Source: Pseudotabrizicola sp. (GTDB taxonomy: Bacteria > Pseudomonadota > Alphaproteobacteria > Rhodobacterales > Rhodobacteraceae). Taken from it: a DNA stretch of 64,000 nt. Every line of letters starts with the position of its first letter. The stretch's first letter is position 1. The stretch covers positions 62,001-126,000 of the forward strand of contig NZ_JAUSNR010000026.1 of NCBI RefSeq assembly GCF_030656345.1, written 5' to 3'. A model generated the notes under the pieces. It saw only the letters and a program-made list of their open reading frames with translations, had not been told where the DNA came from and did not search any database. Below are positions 1-9,200 of this stretch, piece by piece. The position numbers and the translations under genes were made by a program.

Positions 1-312
1 GGTCACCACCTCGATCCGCGTCGCCGCACTCACCTTCGACTCGCCGCGAATGCGGTATCCCACCGTCTGGCCCAGCGCCTCACCCAAAGTCTCTGCCATC
101 CGCGCCGCAGCCGCGCGGGTGGCCAACCGGCGCGGCTCCAGCATCAATATCCGTCCCGTCACCTGCGCCAGCAGCGCCAGCGGCACGCGGGTGGTCTTGC
201 CCGCACCGGGCGGGGCCTGCAACACCGCCATGCCCCGCACCGCCATCGCGGCCTGCAGCTGGGGGATCACCTCATCAATGGGAAGGGGTGTGGGGGGAAG
301 CGTATCTGACAT
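1..312 (-). CDS. hrpB: ATP-dependent helicase HrpB, N-terminal part (cut by window edge)
   Basis: The minus-strand frame opens with ATG at 312 and runs off the left edge, so only about 104 residues are visible and the ORF track misses it. The product begins [16 protein letters not shown] and carries a Walker A motif, [11 protein letters not shown], followed by [14 protein letters not shown], the motif Ia region of DEAH-box RNA helicases, and [11 protein letters not shown]. This combination is typical of HrpB, a DEAH-box ATPase of unclear cellular role in proteobacteria. It lies 64 bp downstream of the DUF3108 gene on the same strand and may be cotranscribed with it. The rest of the protein (family length is about 800 residues) is outside the window. 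Confidence 0.9.
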   Translation of the reverse strand, partial: MSDTLPPTPLPIDEVIPQLQAAMAVRGMAVLQAPPGAGKTTRVPLALLAQVTGRILMLEPRRLATRAAAARMAETLGEALGQTVGYRIRGESKVSAATRIEVVT

Positions 313-376
313 AGGTCAGGGGTTAGGCCCAGTGGCGGCGCAGATCAAGGGGGCGGCGCACCCATGCCCCCGCCCC

Positions 377-1120
377 TTACTCGTCGCGGATCATCCGGGC
401 CGGGCCGAACAGACTGTCCATCGACACCTCGGCCACCCGCAACCGGCCATCCGCCCCCGCCGTATAACGCAGCACAAAGGGAAACGTCGCCCGTTCCGCC
501 AGATCCTGCGGCGGATAGCCGTCGATCCGGCGATAGACGCCCTGACAGGTCAGCCCGCCCTCCCCCGGCACGGGCTGCGACAGCGTCACCCGGCTGATGC
601 GGTGCCCGTCGAACATCCGCAGATCCAGCCGGCAGGCCGTCTCGGGCACCACGTCGCGCAGCACGGCATAAAACCCGGTCAGCGGGTCCACCGCGCCGCG
701 ATGCTCTGCCGGGTCGACCAGCGGCGCATCGGGCCGGGATGCAGCGGCGCTGACCACGGTGGCCAGCCCGTCCTGAAACGTCAGCTCGGCCCCACGCCCC
801 GCGCGCGCCCCTTCGCTTTGCGACGAATAGCGCTCCGGCACCAGTTCGCCGCCCCGGTCGCGGCCCTGCGCCCGCGTGGTCAGGCTGAACGACCGGAACA
901 GCCCGGCCAGACCGGCCGATGCGGCATTCGAGGTCAGCGCATAGCCCGCGCCGTCATGGTTGGCGGCAAGCGTCATCCGCCCCGCCGTCAGCCCGCTGAC
1001 GGTGATGGTATAGCGCGCCACGCTGGTGTCTTGCGCGGCCACCGGCACGGCAAGGCACAGGGCGGCGCACAGAGAGGCGCACCGGGCGGCAGATCCGGCA
1101 AGGACACTTGGGGCAAACAT
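377..1120 (-). CDS. DUF3108 domain-containing secreted protein
   Basis: A 247-residue protein. The track ORF starts at 1429, but the ATG at 1120 is preceded by AAGGAG about 7 bp upstream and opens a clear signal peptide (MFAPSVLAGSAARCASLCAALC, then VAAQ as likely cleavage site), so I use 1120. The mature part (ARYTITVSGLTAGRMTLAA, later LAGLFRSFSLTTRAQG and ERYSSQSEG) fits DUF3108, a periplasmic beta-rich family of unknown biochemical role. It ends in LFGPARMIRDE. It is transcribed towards hrpB and divergently from meaB. Function unknown; export to the periplasm is the firmest inference. Confidence 0.82.
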   Translation of the reverse strand: MFAPSVLAGSAARCASLCAALCLAVPVAAQDTSVARYTITVSGLTAGRMTLAANHDGAGYALTSNAASAGLAGLFRSFSLTTRAQGRDRGGELVPERYSSQSEGARAGRGAELTFQDGLATVVSAAASRPDAPLVDPAEHRGAVDPLTGFYAVLRDVVPETACRLDLRMFDGHRISRVTLSQPVPGEGGLTCQGVYRRIDGYPPQDLAERATFPFVLRYTAGADGRLRVAEVSMDSLFGPARMIRDE

Positions 1121-1291
1121 CACACGCTCCTTGAAACACCGGCCAGCCCGGCAAGACCAAGTAGACCGGCACCACCACACAGGCTGGCATAGACCCTGAG
1201 TATAGGGCATGAAAGGCAACAAGGAACGATCCGCAGCGCGCGCCGGGGCAAATTGTGCCGCAGACCGCGCCGGATCAAGCAGTTGTGACGG

Positions 1292-2281
1292 ATGGGCATA
1301 CCGATGGAGATGACCGAACTGGCCACGGCGGTGATCGCGGGCGACCGCAGGGCGCTGGCAAGGGCCATCACCCGGGTGGAAAGCGCGCGCGCCGATCACC
1401 GCACGCAGGCGGTGGATCTGGTGGCGCAAGCCCGCGCGGCCGGGCGGCAGGCCCTGCGCATCGGTCTGTCCGGCACGCCGGGGGTGGGCAAATCGACCTT
1501 TATCGAAGCCTTCGGCATGATGCTGGTGGCGCAGGGTCTGCGGGTGGCGGTGCTGGCGGTGGACCCAAGCTCGGCCCGGTCGGGCGGCTCCATCCTCGGC
1601 GACAAGACCCGGATGGAACGCCTCAGCCGCGAACCTGCCGCCTTTATCCGCCCTTCACCCAGTCAGGCGCAGATGGGCGGCGTGGCGCGGCGCACGCGCG
1701 AAGCGGTGGCGCTGTGCGAGGCGGCTGGTTTCGACGTGGTGCTGGTGGAAACCGTGGGCGTGGGCCAGTCCGAAACCGTGGTGGCCGAAATCTGCGACCT
1801 GTTCATCCTGCTCTTGGCCCCGGCGGGCGGTGATGAACTGCAGGGCGTCAAACGCGGCATCATGGAAATGGCCGACATGATTCTGGTCAACAAGGCCGAT
1901 GGCGATCTGAAACCGGCCGCCATGCGCACCCGCGCCGATTACGCCGGTGCCCTGCACCTGCTGCGCCGCCGCCCGCAAGACCCCGAAGGCTTTCCCAAAG
2001 CCGTCTGCGTCTCGGCAGTGGAAAACGACGGGCTGGCCGAGGCATGGGCCGACATGCAATCGCTGGCCGGTTGGCGGCGCGACCACGGCCATTGGCACAG
2101 CCGCCGCGCCCATCAGGCCCGGCACTGGTTTGGCGAAGAGGTGCGGCGCGGCCTCTTGTCGGTGCTGGACCGCGAACCGGCCAAGGGCGCGATGGCCGCT
2201 TTCGGTGCCAGGGTCGAGGCGGGGGAGTTGTCGCCCGAGGCCGCTGCGGTGCAGATGCTGGCCCTGGTGGGCAGGCGCTGA
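1292..2281 (+). CDS. meaB: Methylmalonyl-CoA mutase-associated GTPase MeaB
   Basis: A 329-residue G3E-family P-loop GTPase that protects and reloads the B12-dependent methylmalonyl-CoA mutase, in propionate and ethylmalonyl-CoA metabolism. Visible motifs: Walker A GTPGVGKST (about residue 55), the switch region DPSSARSGGSILGDKTRM, VETVGVGQSE, and NKAD as guanine-specificity motif. Length matches the family. Three in-frame ATGs lie close together (1292, 1304, 1310); a GGAG sits just before the last, so the true start may be up to six codons in. The mutase itself is not in this window. The gene reads away from the DUF3108 gene. Confidence 0.93.
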   Translation: MGIPMEMTELATAVIAGDRRALARAITRVESARADHRTQAVDLVAQARAAGRQALRIGLSGTPGVGKSTFIEAFGMMLVAQGLRVAVLAVDPSSARSGGSILGDKTRMERLSREPAAFIRPSPSQAQMGGVARRTREAVALCEAAGFDVVLVETVGVGQSETVVAEICDLFILLLAPAGGDELQGVKRGIMEMADMILVNKADGDLKPAAMRTRADYAGALHLLRRRPQDPEGFPKAVCVSAVENDGLAEAWADMQSLAGWRRDHGHWHSRRAHQARHWFGEEVRRGLLSVLDREPAKGAMAAFGARVEAGELSPEAAAVQMLALVGRR

Positions 2282-2294
2282 CGCCGTGGCGCCA

Positions 2295-2365
2295 ACGTCA
2301 TGACGTAAGCCATACGCAAACCAGACGCAAACCAGACGCAGAACAGACGTAAAACACACGCCGGA
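2295..2365. repeat. 12-bp palindrome followed by five tandem 11-bp repeats
   Basis: In the meaB-DUF1127 gap there is a perfect palindrome ACGTCATGACGT (2295-2306). Five head-to-tail 11-mers follow at 2311-2365: CATACGCAAAC, CAGACGCAAAC, CAGACGCAGAA, CAGACGTAAAA, CACACGCCGGA. The 11-bp period is close to one DNA turn, so the units lie on the same face of the helix. This would suit a cooperatively bound regulator, but could also be replication slippage. Confidence 0.7.
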
Positions 2366-2544
2366 TTTTACGGCCCGGACCCCAGCCCGCAGCCCTCTGA
2401 CCCGACAAGCCATGCACAGGCTGCATATCGGCTTTGGCCAATCGGCGGATTGTGCACGCGCAGCATTACCCCCATGTTAGCGTCAACGGAAAGGGCGGAT
2501 GGGCCGCCTTGTCCGATCCGAAGATGATGAAGAGGATAACGATC

Positions 2545-2760
2545 ATGGCTTACACGAACACGCAAACGGTTGCTGGCTTTCAGGTCGGTGGATGGATGGG
2601 CGATGTTCTGGCCAAGTGGAATGTGGCCCGCGAACGTCGCGCGGTCTATCTGCAAACCCTGAACGAATTGTCGGCAATGTCCGACCGCGATCTGGCTGAC
2701 ATCAACGTCGCCCGCGTGTCGATCGAAGACATCGCACACGAAGCCGCCTACGGGAAATAA
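2545..2760 (+). CDS. DUF1127 small protein (YjiS-like)
   Basis: A 71-residue protein. The track ORF starts at 2434, but the ATG at 2545 has AGAGG about 8 bp upstream and gives the expected family length. The C-terminal half (LQTLNELSAMSDRDLADINVARVSIEDIA) matches the DUF1127 core, L..L..msDreL.DiGi.R.dI. These small Arg-rich proteins are common in alphaproteobacteria. Some have been linked to RNA turnover and phosphate or stress adaptation, but no function can be assigned here. The gene stands alone, with the tandem repeat upstream and a strong terminator about 90 bp downstream. Confidence 0.85.
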   Translation: MAYTNTQTVAGFQVGGWMGDVLAKWNVARERRAVYLQTLNELSAMSDRDLADINVARVSIEDIAHEAAYGK

Positions 2761-2850
2761 TCCCCTATTTACGGCAACTTACCGATACGTCACGCAAGTG
2801 ACTCCGGCCTCCTGAAGGCGCGCTCCTCCTCCCTGCGCCAACAGGCTTTG

Positions 2851-2888
2851 CGGCGAACCGGTCCTCCCCCGGTTCGCCGTTTTCTTTT
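2851..2888 (+). terminator. Rho-independent terminator after DUF1127 gene
   Basis: An 11-bp stem, CGGCGAACCGG / CCGGTTCGCCG, with a 7-nt loop (TCCTCCC), followed by TTTTCTTTTG on the plus strand. This is a textbook intrinsic terminator and isolates the DUF1127 transcript from the MFS gene. Confidence 0.9.
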
Positions 2889-3004
2889 GTGCGGCACCTG
2901 TCGCAGTGTGGCGCTGTTAGCGCTGACATAATCTGTGAAGCCTGCAGGGCTTTCCCCATCCCGCCCCCCGGTTTACGCAGTGCTGCGGACAAGGGAGCGT
3001 TCTG

Positions 3005-4198
3005 ATGACCATGACAGAGGCAAAGCGGGCGCGTTGGGCGGTGGCGATGATGTTTGCCGCGGCGGGCTTTGTCATGGGGGCCTGGGCCCCGCAGATCCCG
3101 CTGCTGCTGCCGCGCCATCAGATCACCGAATTTACCCTTGGATTACTGATACTTGTGCTGGGTCTGGGCGCGGTTGGGGCCATGCTGTTCACCGGCCGGC
3201 TGATCGCGCGCTTCGGGTCCGTCGCGGTGCTGCGCGTCTTTGCGCTGTCCTCGGCGGTGGCCTTGCCGGTGGTGGTCTTTTCCCCGTCACTGCCCGTGCT
3301 GGTGCCCGCCATGGCGCTGCTGGGCGCGCTGATCGGCTGCATGGATGTCGCGATGAACGCCAACGCGGTCGAGGTCGAACGGCGGCTGGGCCGGGCGATC
3401 ATGTCCTCCAGCCACGGGTTCTGGAGCCTTGGCGGATTTTTCGGTGGTTTTGCAGGGGCTTGGGTGATTTCACACTGGGGGGCCTATGTGCAGGCCGGGC
3501 TGGTCGCGCTGGTCACGGCAGCAGTGGTTCTGGCGGTGATGCCCTTCCTGCGGGGTGAGGCCCCTGCCCCGGTGGTCGCCGTCACGGGCGAAAAGACCGT
3601 GCTGCTGCCACGCGCAGCGGGGCTGTGGTTGCTGGGCGCACTGGCGCTGTTTTCGATGGTGCCCGAAGGCGCGGTGCTGGATTGGGCAGCGATCTATCTG
3701 CAAAAGGACCTCGGCTCGGATGTGTTCCGGTCCGGCCTTGGCTTTGCGGTGTTTGCTGGCGCGATGGCGATCATGCGCTTTGCCGGAGACTCTGTGCGCA
3801 ACCGCTTTGGCGCGGTGCTGACGCTGCGGATCTCGGGTGTGCTGGCGGCTGCGGGGATGATGCTGGCGGCCGGGGCCCCCAGCGATACCCTTGCAATTGC
3901 TGCGTTTTTCATCACCGGGCTGGGGGTGGCGAACATGGTGCCAATCCTGTTTTCGGCTGCTGGAAACTACCCCGGCATCCCGTCCGGCACCGCGATTTCG
4001 GCGGTGACGATGGTGGGCTACGCGGGCATTCTGGTGGCCCCCGCCAGCATCGGCTTTGTCGCCGAAGCCATCGGCTTCCGCGTCACCTACGGGGTGCTGT
4101 CGCTGCTGCTGATCGTGGTCGCCCTGCTGGCAGGCCGCACCGCAGGGGCCGATGAGGTGCAGGCGGTGCCCGAACCTGCACCCCGCCGCGCGGCCTGA
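3005..4198 (+). CDS. MFS transporter, YbjJ-like
   Basis: A 397-residue, 12-helix major facilitator protein. It starts at ATG 3005 with AGGGAG about 7 bp upstream. The first helix (MMFAAAGFVMGAWAPQIPLLL), the MFS loop motif TGRLIARFGS, and the segment MDVAMNANAVEVERRLGR followed by HGFWSLGGFFGG are typical of the YbjJ/fucose-permease-like branch. Substrate is unknown; related proteins are annotated as sugar porters or exporters. It is monocistronic and convergent with the DUF1993 gene, whose stop lies 4 bp away. Confidence 0.85.
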   Translation: MTMTEAKRARWAVAMMFAAAGFVMGAWAPQIPLLLPRHQITEFTLGLLILVLGLGAVGAMLFTGRLIARFGSVAVLRVFALSSAVALPVVVFSPSLPVLVPAMALLGALIGCMDVAMNANAVEVERRLGRAIMSSSHGFWSLGGFFGGFAGAWVISHWGAYVQAGLVALVTAAVVLAVMPFLRGEAPAPVVAVTGEKTVLLPRAAGLWLLGALALFSMVPEGAVLDWAAIYLQKDLGSDVFRSGLGFAVFAGAMAIMRFAGDSVRNRFGAVLTLRISGVLAAAGMMLAAGAPSDTLAIAAFFITGLGVANMVPILFSAAGNYPGIPSGTAISAVTMVGYAGILVAPASIGFVAEAIGFRVTYGVLSLLLIVVALLAGRTAGADEVQAVPEPAPRRAA

Positions 4199-4202
4199 GC
4201 CC

Positions 4203-4694
4203 TCAGCCCCCCATATAGTCGCCCTTGCCCAAAGCCACCCCATTGTGGCGCAAAATGTTGTAGGCCGTTGTCAGGTGGAAGTGGAACTGCGGCATTGAAT
4301 ACAGGTTCAGGAAAGTCTCGCCGGTCATGGTCACATCCTGCCCGCGCATTTTCAGCGTGATTTTGCGGGTTTCCGCCCCGTCATAGCGGGCCGCGTCAAA
4401 CCCGGCGATATAGCCGCGCGCCGCCACGATCCGGGCCTGCAACTCGGCAAAGCTGGTTTCGGTGTCGGGAAAGCTTTTCGGGTCCTCCCCCGCCAGCCGG
4501 GCGGCGGCGCGGGCGGCGAAATCGCAGGCCAGCTGCACCTGACGGACAAAGGGCAACATGTCGGGAAACAGGCGGAAGGTCAGCATCGCCTCGGGCTTGA
4601 TGGCATGGTCGGTGCAATGCGCTTCAGCCTTGGTCAGAAGGCGCGACAGGTTGGCAAGAAAGCGGTCGTAGACGGCGATGGATCGGTGATGCAT
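4203..4694 (-). CDS. DUF1993 family protein
   Basis: A 163-residue protein from ATG 4694, with AGGA about 8 bp upstream; the longer track ORF (to 4973) has no comparable site. The sequence MHHRSIAVYDRFLANLSRLLTKAE, LTFRLFPDMLPFVRQVQLACDFA and the C-terminal LNLYSMPQFHFHLTTAYNILRHNG matches DUF1993, a DinB-like four-helix family with conserved histidines that could bind metal. No enzymatic role is known. It is divergent from the hemerythrin-like gene, with an 80-bp gap that must hold both promoters. Confidence 0.85.
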   Translation of the reverse strand: MHHRSIAVYDRFLANLSRLLTKAEAHCTDHAIKPEAMLTFRLFPDMLPFVRQVQLACDFAARAAARLAGEDPKSFPDTETSFAELQARIVAARGYIAGFDAARYDGAETRKITLKMRGQDVTMTGETFLNLYSMPQFHFHLTTAYNILRHNGVALGKGDYMGG

Positions 4695-4773
4695 GAGGCA
4701 TGTCCTTTTTTGGCTTGGGCTAGTGATCTGCCCAAGGCTGCAAGGGGTCAAGAGTGGTTGAAGCCGCGCCGCG

Positions 4774-5337
4774 ATGCGATATGTGGGGGACATGACAGAT
4801 GATCTTGCCAGCCGCGACCGCCTGCCGCCCGACCTTATGACCCTGCTGGCCGACTGGCCGCGCGAGCGGTGGTCTGATGTACCGGGGTTTGAAGGATTGT
4901 CGGCCTTCTGGCTGGACCGCCACCTTGGCTTTCGTGACCTGATGTCAGGCCTGCGGCTGGACGCCGAACACATGAGCGGCGGGCGGATCGACCCGCAGCG
5001 CTGGCAGGGCCGGTTGCTGCGCGGCGGCGAGCAGCTGGTGCAGGGGCTGATCGGGCATCATCAGGTTGAAGATGCAAGCTATTTCCCCGCCATGGTCAAG
5101 CTGGAGCCGCGCCTTGCGCGCGGGTTTGAGCTGCTGGACCGCGACCACCACGCGCTGGACGCGCTGCTCGATGGCTTTGTCGGCTCGGCCAACGATGCCC
5201 TGCAGGCGAGCGATCCGCGCGAGGCGGCGCTGGCGTTTCACACCAGCCTTGCGCCGTTCGAGCGTCAGCTGATCCGGCATCTGGAGGATGAGGAAGATCT
5301 GATCATCCCCGTCATCCTGAAACACCAGATGGGCTAG
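4774..5337 (+). CDS. Hemerythrin HHE domain protein
   Basis: A 187-residue cytoplasmic protein. Di-iron ligands of the HHE cation-binding fold are visible in order: LIGHHQVEDASYFP, LDRDHHALDALLDGF, a mid-helix FHTSL and the C-terminal HLEDEEDLIIP. Proteins of this type bind O2 or NO or sense iron/redox state. Two starts are possible: ATG 4774 (MRYVGD) and ATG 4792 (MTDDLAS); neither has a well-spaced Shine-Dalgarno sequence. Pairing with a divergent DUF1993 gene suggests shared regulation, but this is inference. Confidence 0.82.
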   Translation: MRYVGDMTDDLASRDRLPPDLMTLLADWPRERWSDVPGFEGLSAFWLDRHLGFRDLMSGLRLDAEHMSGGRIDPQRWQGRLLRGGEQLVQGLIGHHQVEDASYFPAMVKLEPRLARGFELLDRDHHALDALLDGFVGSANDALQASDPREAALAFHTSLAPFERQLIRHLEDEEDLIIPVILKHQMG

Positions 5338-5490
5338 GCAGCGCGCTGATAGCCGTAGCGCGCCCTGACTGACGCCGCGCTTTGGTTCGGCGAGAGCATC
5401 GTGGCCGGTGTAGCTGTCAACCTGCACGATGCCCCCTCATCGCGTCAGGAAGCCGGGTTTTGGCCCAGCCTGGCCGTCATGCGTTGCGCG

Positions 5491-6207
5491 TCAGTTGACC
5501 TTTCGGGCGGCAAAGGGGGTCACGGTCCGGCATTGCAACCCCGCCAGCACCGCGTTTGCCGCCGCGTCTCCGGCGGTTGATGAGATGTTGTAGTCAAACA
5601 CGCTTTTGCCGCGCACTTCGGTCGGGCTGACCAGCGACAAGGTCCAGATCACGCTGGCACCCGTTGCCCCGGAACTGTCTGCCAGAGAATGGTCCGCCAC
5701 CACCCCGCGCCAGTTGCCCGAGCCGGTAACGCCGGACCAGCGCACCATGCCGGCAGCCTCGCTCATCAGCTTGTCGGGGTGAAAGCTGCCGTTCCAGTTG
5801 ATCTGCCGGGTCTCACCGCTCAGGTTGGTGGGCGGCGTGTTTCCGGCCAGCATCGGGCAGGCCGAAGTATCGGTGGCCCCGGTGGTGATCTGCCAGCGAC
5901 CATCTTCGGGCACCATCGGACCCGCCAGATAGACCGGGCACGACCCCGGCCCGCCGAACATCCGGTCAAGCTGCGCCGGGGTTTCGCTGCGCCAGCTGAA
6001 GCCGCCCGGTTCATCCACCAGCGTCAGCTCGCCCGCATTGTCGGGGATCTGGCCGGGCAATGTGGCAGCGATTTCTTGCAGCGTCATGGTAGAGATATAG
6101 CACATGCAGCCGCCGGGGGCGCAATCGGCGACCTGCACCCGCTCGGCCTGTGCCACCGGGGCAGAGGCGAGGACAAGCGCGGCACTCAGGGGAAAAAATC
6201 TGCGCAT
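5491..6207 (-). CDS. Secreted hypothetical protein in VWA operon
   Basis: A 238-residue protein I do not recognise. ATG 6207 is chosen because AGGAG lies 7 bp upstream and a signal peptide follows (MRRFFPLSAALVLASAPVAQA). The mature part starts with a Cys-rich motif, CAPGGCMCY, and has three more cysteines later (GPGSCPVYL, SACPML, LQCRTV), suggesting disulphides in the periplasm or outside the cell. It begins 10 bp after the stop of the VWA gene, so the two are almost certainly cotranscribed and probably act together at the envelope. Confidence 0.75.
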   Translation of the reverse strand: MRRFFPLSAALVLASAPVAQAERVQVADCAPGGCMCYISTMTLQEIAATLPGQIPDNAGELTLVDEPGGFSWRSETPAQLDRMFGGPGSCPVYLAGPMVPEDGRWQITTGATDTSACPMLAGNTPPTNLSGETRQINWNGSFHPDKLMSEAAGMVRWSGVTGSGNWRGVVADHSLADSSGATGASVIWTLSLVSPTEVRGKSVFDYNISSTAGDAAANAVLAGLQCRTVTPFAARKVN

Positions 6208-6217
6208 CGGACTGCTC

Positions 6218-9200
6218 CTATGGTTGGCCGGGCCGCAGACGGGCGCGAAACTCTTCGGGAGAAAGGGTGCCAAGGTCGATGGGGATGATGGTGCCGCCAC
6301 CTGTGGCGGCAGGGGCCGCAGGCGACGCACCGCCGGGCACGACTTCGGCCACGCGGATCAGGTTCTGGTCGATCAGGCGCAGCACCCATGGCCCGGGCTT
6401 TTCCGGCACCTTCACCTCGACCTCAAGCGCGTCCGGTGTCACCCGGCTGCCGGTTTCAAGAATGGTGCGGTCGGGTTTGTCCGCACCGATGAAGCCTGCG
6501 GTGGCCTGCGGCGGTATCATCCCGCGCACCGACACCCGGACCATACCACCGGGAACAAGGTCGCCTTCCATCGTCAGCTCTGCCGGACCATCGCTGCCGC
6601 CCGAGGGCACCAGCACCGGCGGGCCACCGACATCAAGCTTTTCGCGTGCCAGAACCTGACCGCCCGCCAGATATTGCAGCTCATGCGGGCCGGAGGTGCC
6701 GTCCGGGATGCGCATCTCGCCGGTGACAACCTCATACAGGCTGGCCTCTGCCACCACCGCCCCGCCGGGGTCGACGATGGCCAGCCGGTCCGCCATCGCC
6801 ATGCGCGCGCGGGGGGACACACTGTAGGGCCTGCGCACTGCCGGGTTGGGGTTGAAATGCCGCAGCTCCGGCACCGGGGATGTCGCCACCTCCACCTCGG
6901 TCAGGGCACGGAAACTGGTACTTTCGGTATCGAACACCGCCAGAAGATAGCGGCCCGGCGCATCTGGCATCCGAATCGAGGCGCGGAATTCATCCAGCCA
7001 TGCGCCCTGATCCGGCAAAGCGTGGTCGGTGCCGCCGGCCAGCACCACCACCCGGTCGCTGCCGCGTTTGTCCTGCCCCCGGTTGATCTGCACCAGCACC
7101 TCTGCCCCGGCCAGATAGGGGCCACGGCCAACAAAACGCGCACCGTCATCGGGCTCGATGGCCATGCTGCCGACGCTTTCGCCCGCATCGCCCCCGAGCA
7201 CCTCAAACACAGCGGTAGCGGCCAGCGTTCCGCCTGCATCCGTGATCCGCACCTCATAGCGGCCAGGTTGGTCAGGCACCGGCAGAACCTGATCCTGCGC
7301 GCGCAGCATGTGACCGGCGTCTTCGGAAAGCAGCGCCGGGCCATCGGGGGCATCGGCGCGGGTCATGGTGATCCTGCCCTGAAAGCCCGGCGGCCCGGTC
7401 AGCGTCACCGGGAAATAGCCGTCCGTCCCCGCAAAGACCGGCTCGGTCGGCAGGCTGATCGTCACGCCCTGCCCCGCCTCTGCCCCCGTCAGCCGCGTGT
7501 TGGCGGCGATGAAGGCGGCGGCAATCTGCGCCTCGGCAGAGGCGTTGGACCAATAGCACAGCGGCCCGGCTGCGGTGGGCAGGCAAGGGCCATATTCGGG
7601 CGGCCAGACCGCATTGCCCATCAGCATCAGCACATCGGTGCCATTGGTGAATTGCGCGGTCACCGCGCCGTCAACATGCTCCACCTGCCACATCATCCAG
7701 CCGCGCGGCACCTGTGCTTCCAGCCCGTGGTCAAAGTTCACCCGCTGGCAGATCGCCTCATCACAGCCCATGGACTGGGTGGCCGGGGCCGGAAGGCTGC
7801 CCTGCCGATCGCCCTCCGGGTCCGGGCCATACAACTGGTCCTGCAACGCCGCCAGCGAGGGCAGGGCCACAGCCTCCGGCCAGACCACCACCGGCAGGCT
7901 GTTCGGGCCGGAAACCATCGTGCCGGAGTAGCCGTCCCCATAGGGTGCCAGCGAGATCACGAAGGCTTCCGGCGACACGGCGGGCAGCTGAAACCGCACG
8001 AAGAGGGTGCCCTCCTCCTCGGTCGCACTGTCCAGTGCGGCAGAGTCCAGCGGGGCCTGCGGGCCGACCAGCATCGGGGTGGGGGTGAAGGTGCCGTCCC
8101 AGCCATTGGCATCGGCACGGGTGCGCAGGGTGATGCGCAGCATGTCCATCACTTCGGTCGCGGCTCCGGCAGGGGCGTCGCGCGGCGGCACCGCCAGCAC
8201 CCGCCACGGGCCGTCCATCAACGTGCCGTGGTCTTCCTCGCCTCCGGCCTGAACCTGCCTCTGAACCTGAACCGTGAAGTCATTCACCTGTCCCGGAAAA
8301 ATCTCGACCTCTGCCGACAGGTCCACTTCGCCCGGCGCAGTGGCCGTCACCCGCCAGCGGCCCGGCTCGAAGGTGCCGGAAATCACCGGCCCGCTGTCCG
8401 TCGGGGCCCATGCCTCGGGGGACATGTCGGGGTCGAGCGGCACCGCGTCCCATGTCACATCCGATTGGGGCACACCGGACGGCAGGCGGAAGGTGGCGGG
8501 CACGGCGGCAATATTGTCCTGCGCCGCCTCACCTTGCGTGGCAGCGGCGGCCTGCGCGGCCAGATCGCTGCTGGTGGTCAGGTCGGCATCGTCAAACGGG
8601 ATGCCCACACCGAAGCGGCGGCCAAACATCACCTCGGTCCGTGACGGGTTCAGATAGCGCAGTTCATATTCACCGGGGTCGGATGGTGCCCGCAGACCGA
8701 CAGACCCGCCTCTTGACAGCGAATAGGCCCAGTCATAGCGCTGATGTTCATTCACCGGCTGGTCGATGTCAGCAATCACGATTAGTTCGCCGACCTGTTC
8801 CGGCCCACGAAAAGTGATCGGTATTCTGCTTCCAGGTTCAACCGATCCAATGGGATCGAAGCCCATGGCGGGGGGCACCACCTCGACCGCCTGCCGTGCG
8901 GTGATCACGCCACCGGCTGCGCGGATGATCAGGTCATACATCCCCGGCTCCTTTGGCGCGGTGCGCGTCACCGGATTGCGCGGTACGCCACCCGACATCA
9001 CGTTGATCGGGCCAAAACCGGGTGACGAGGGGGCCTGGTCTTCGCCCAATGGCACAAATCCCAGATAGTCTGTCGAGCCGGCCTCCCCCCGCCATGTGAT
9101 GTTGTAGGTGAACCCCGCCTCGGCCTTGTCGCTGATATCAAACGCGGCCTCTGGCGGTGAGGGATCTGGCTCCACGACCGGCTCCGGTCCGGGCGCAGGT

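Noticed and set aside
6104-8644. 846-residue plus-strand ORF
   Set aside because: Antisense shadow of the VWA gene. High GC suppresses stop codons; the translation is Arg/His/Pro-rich with no domain, while the minus strand has a signal peptide and a MIDAS.
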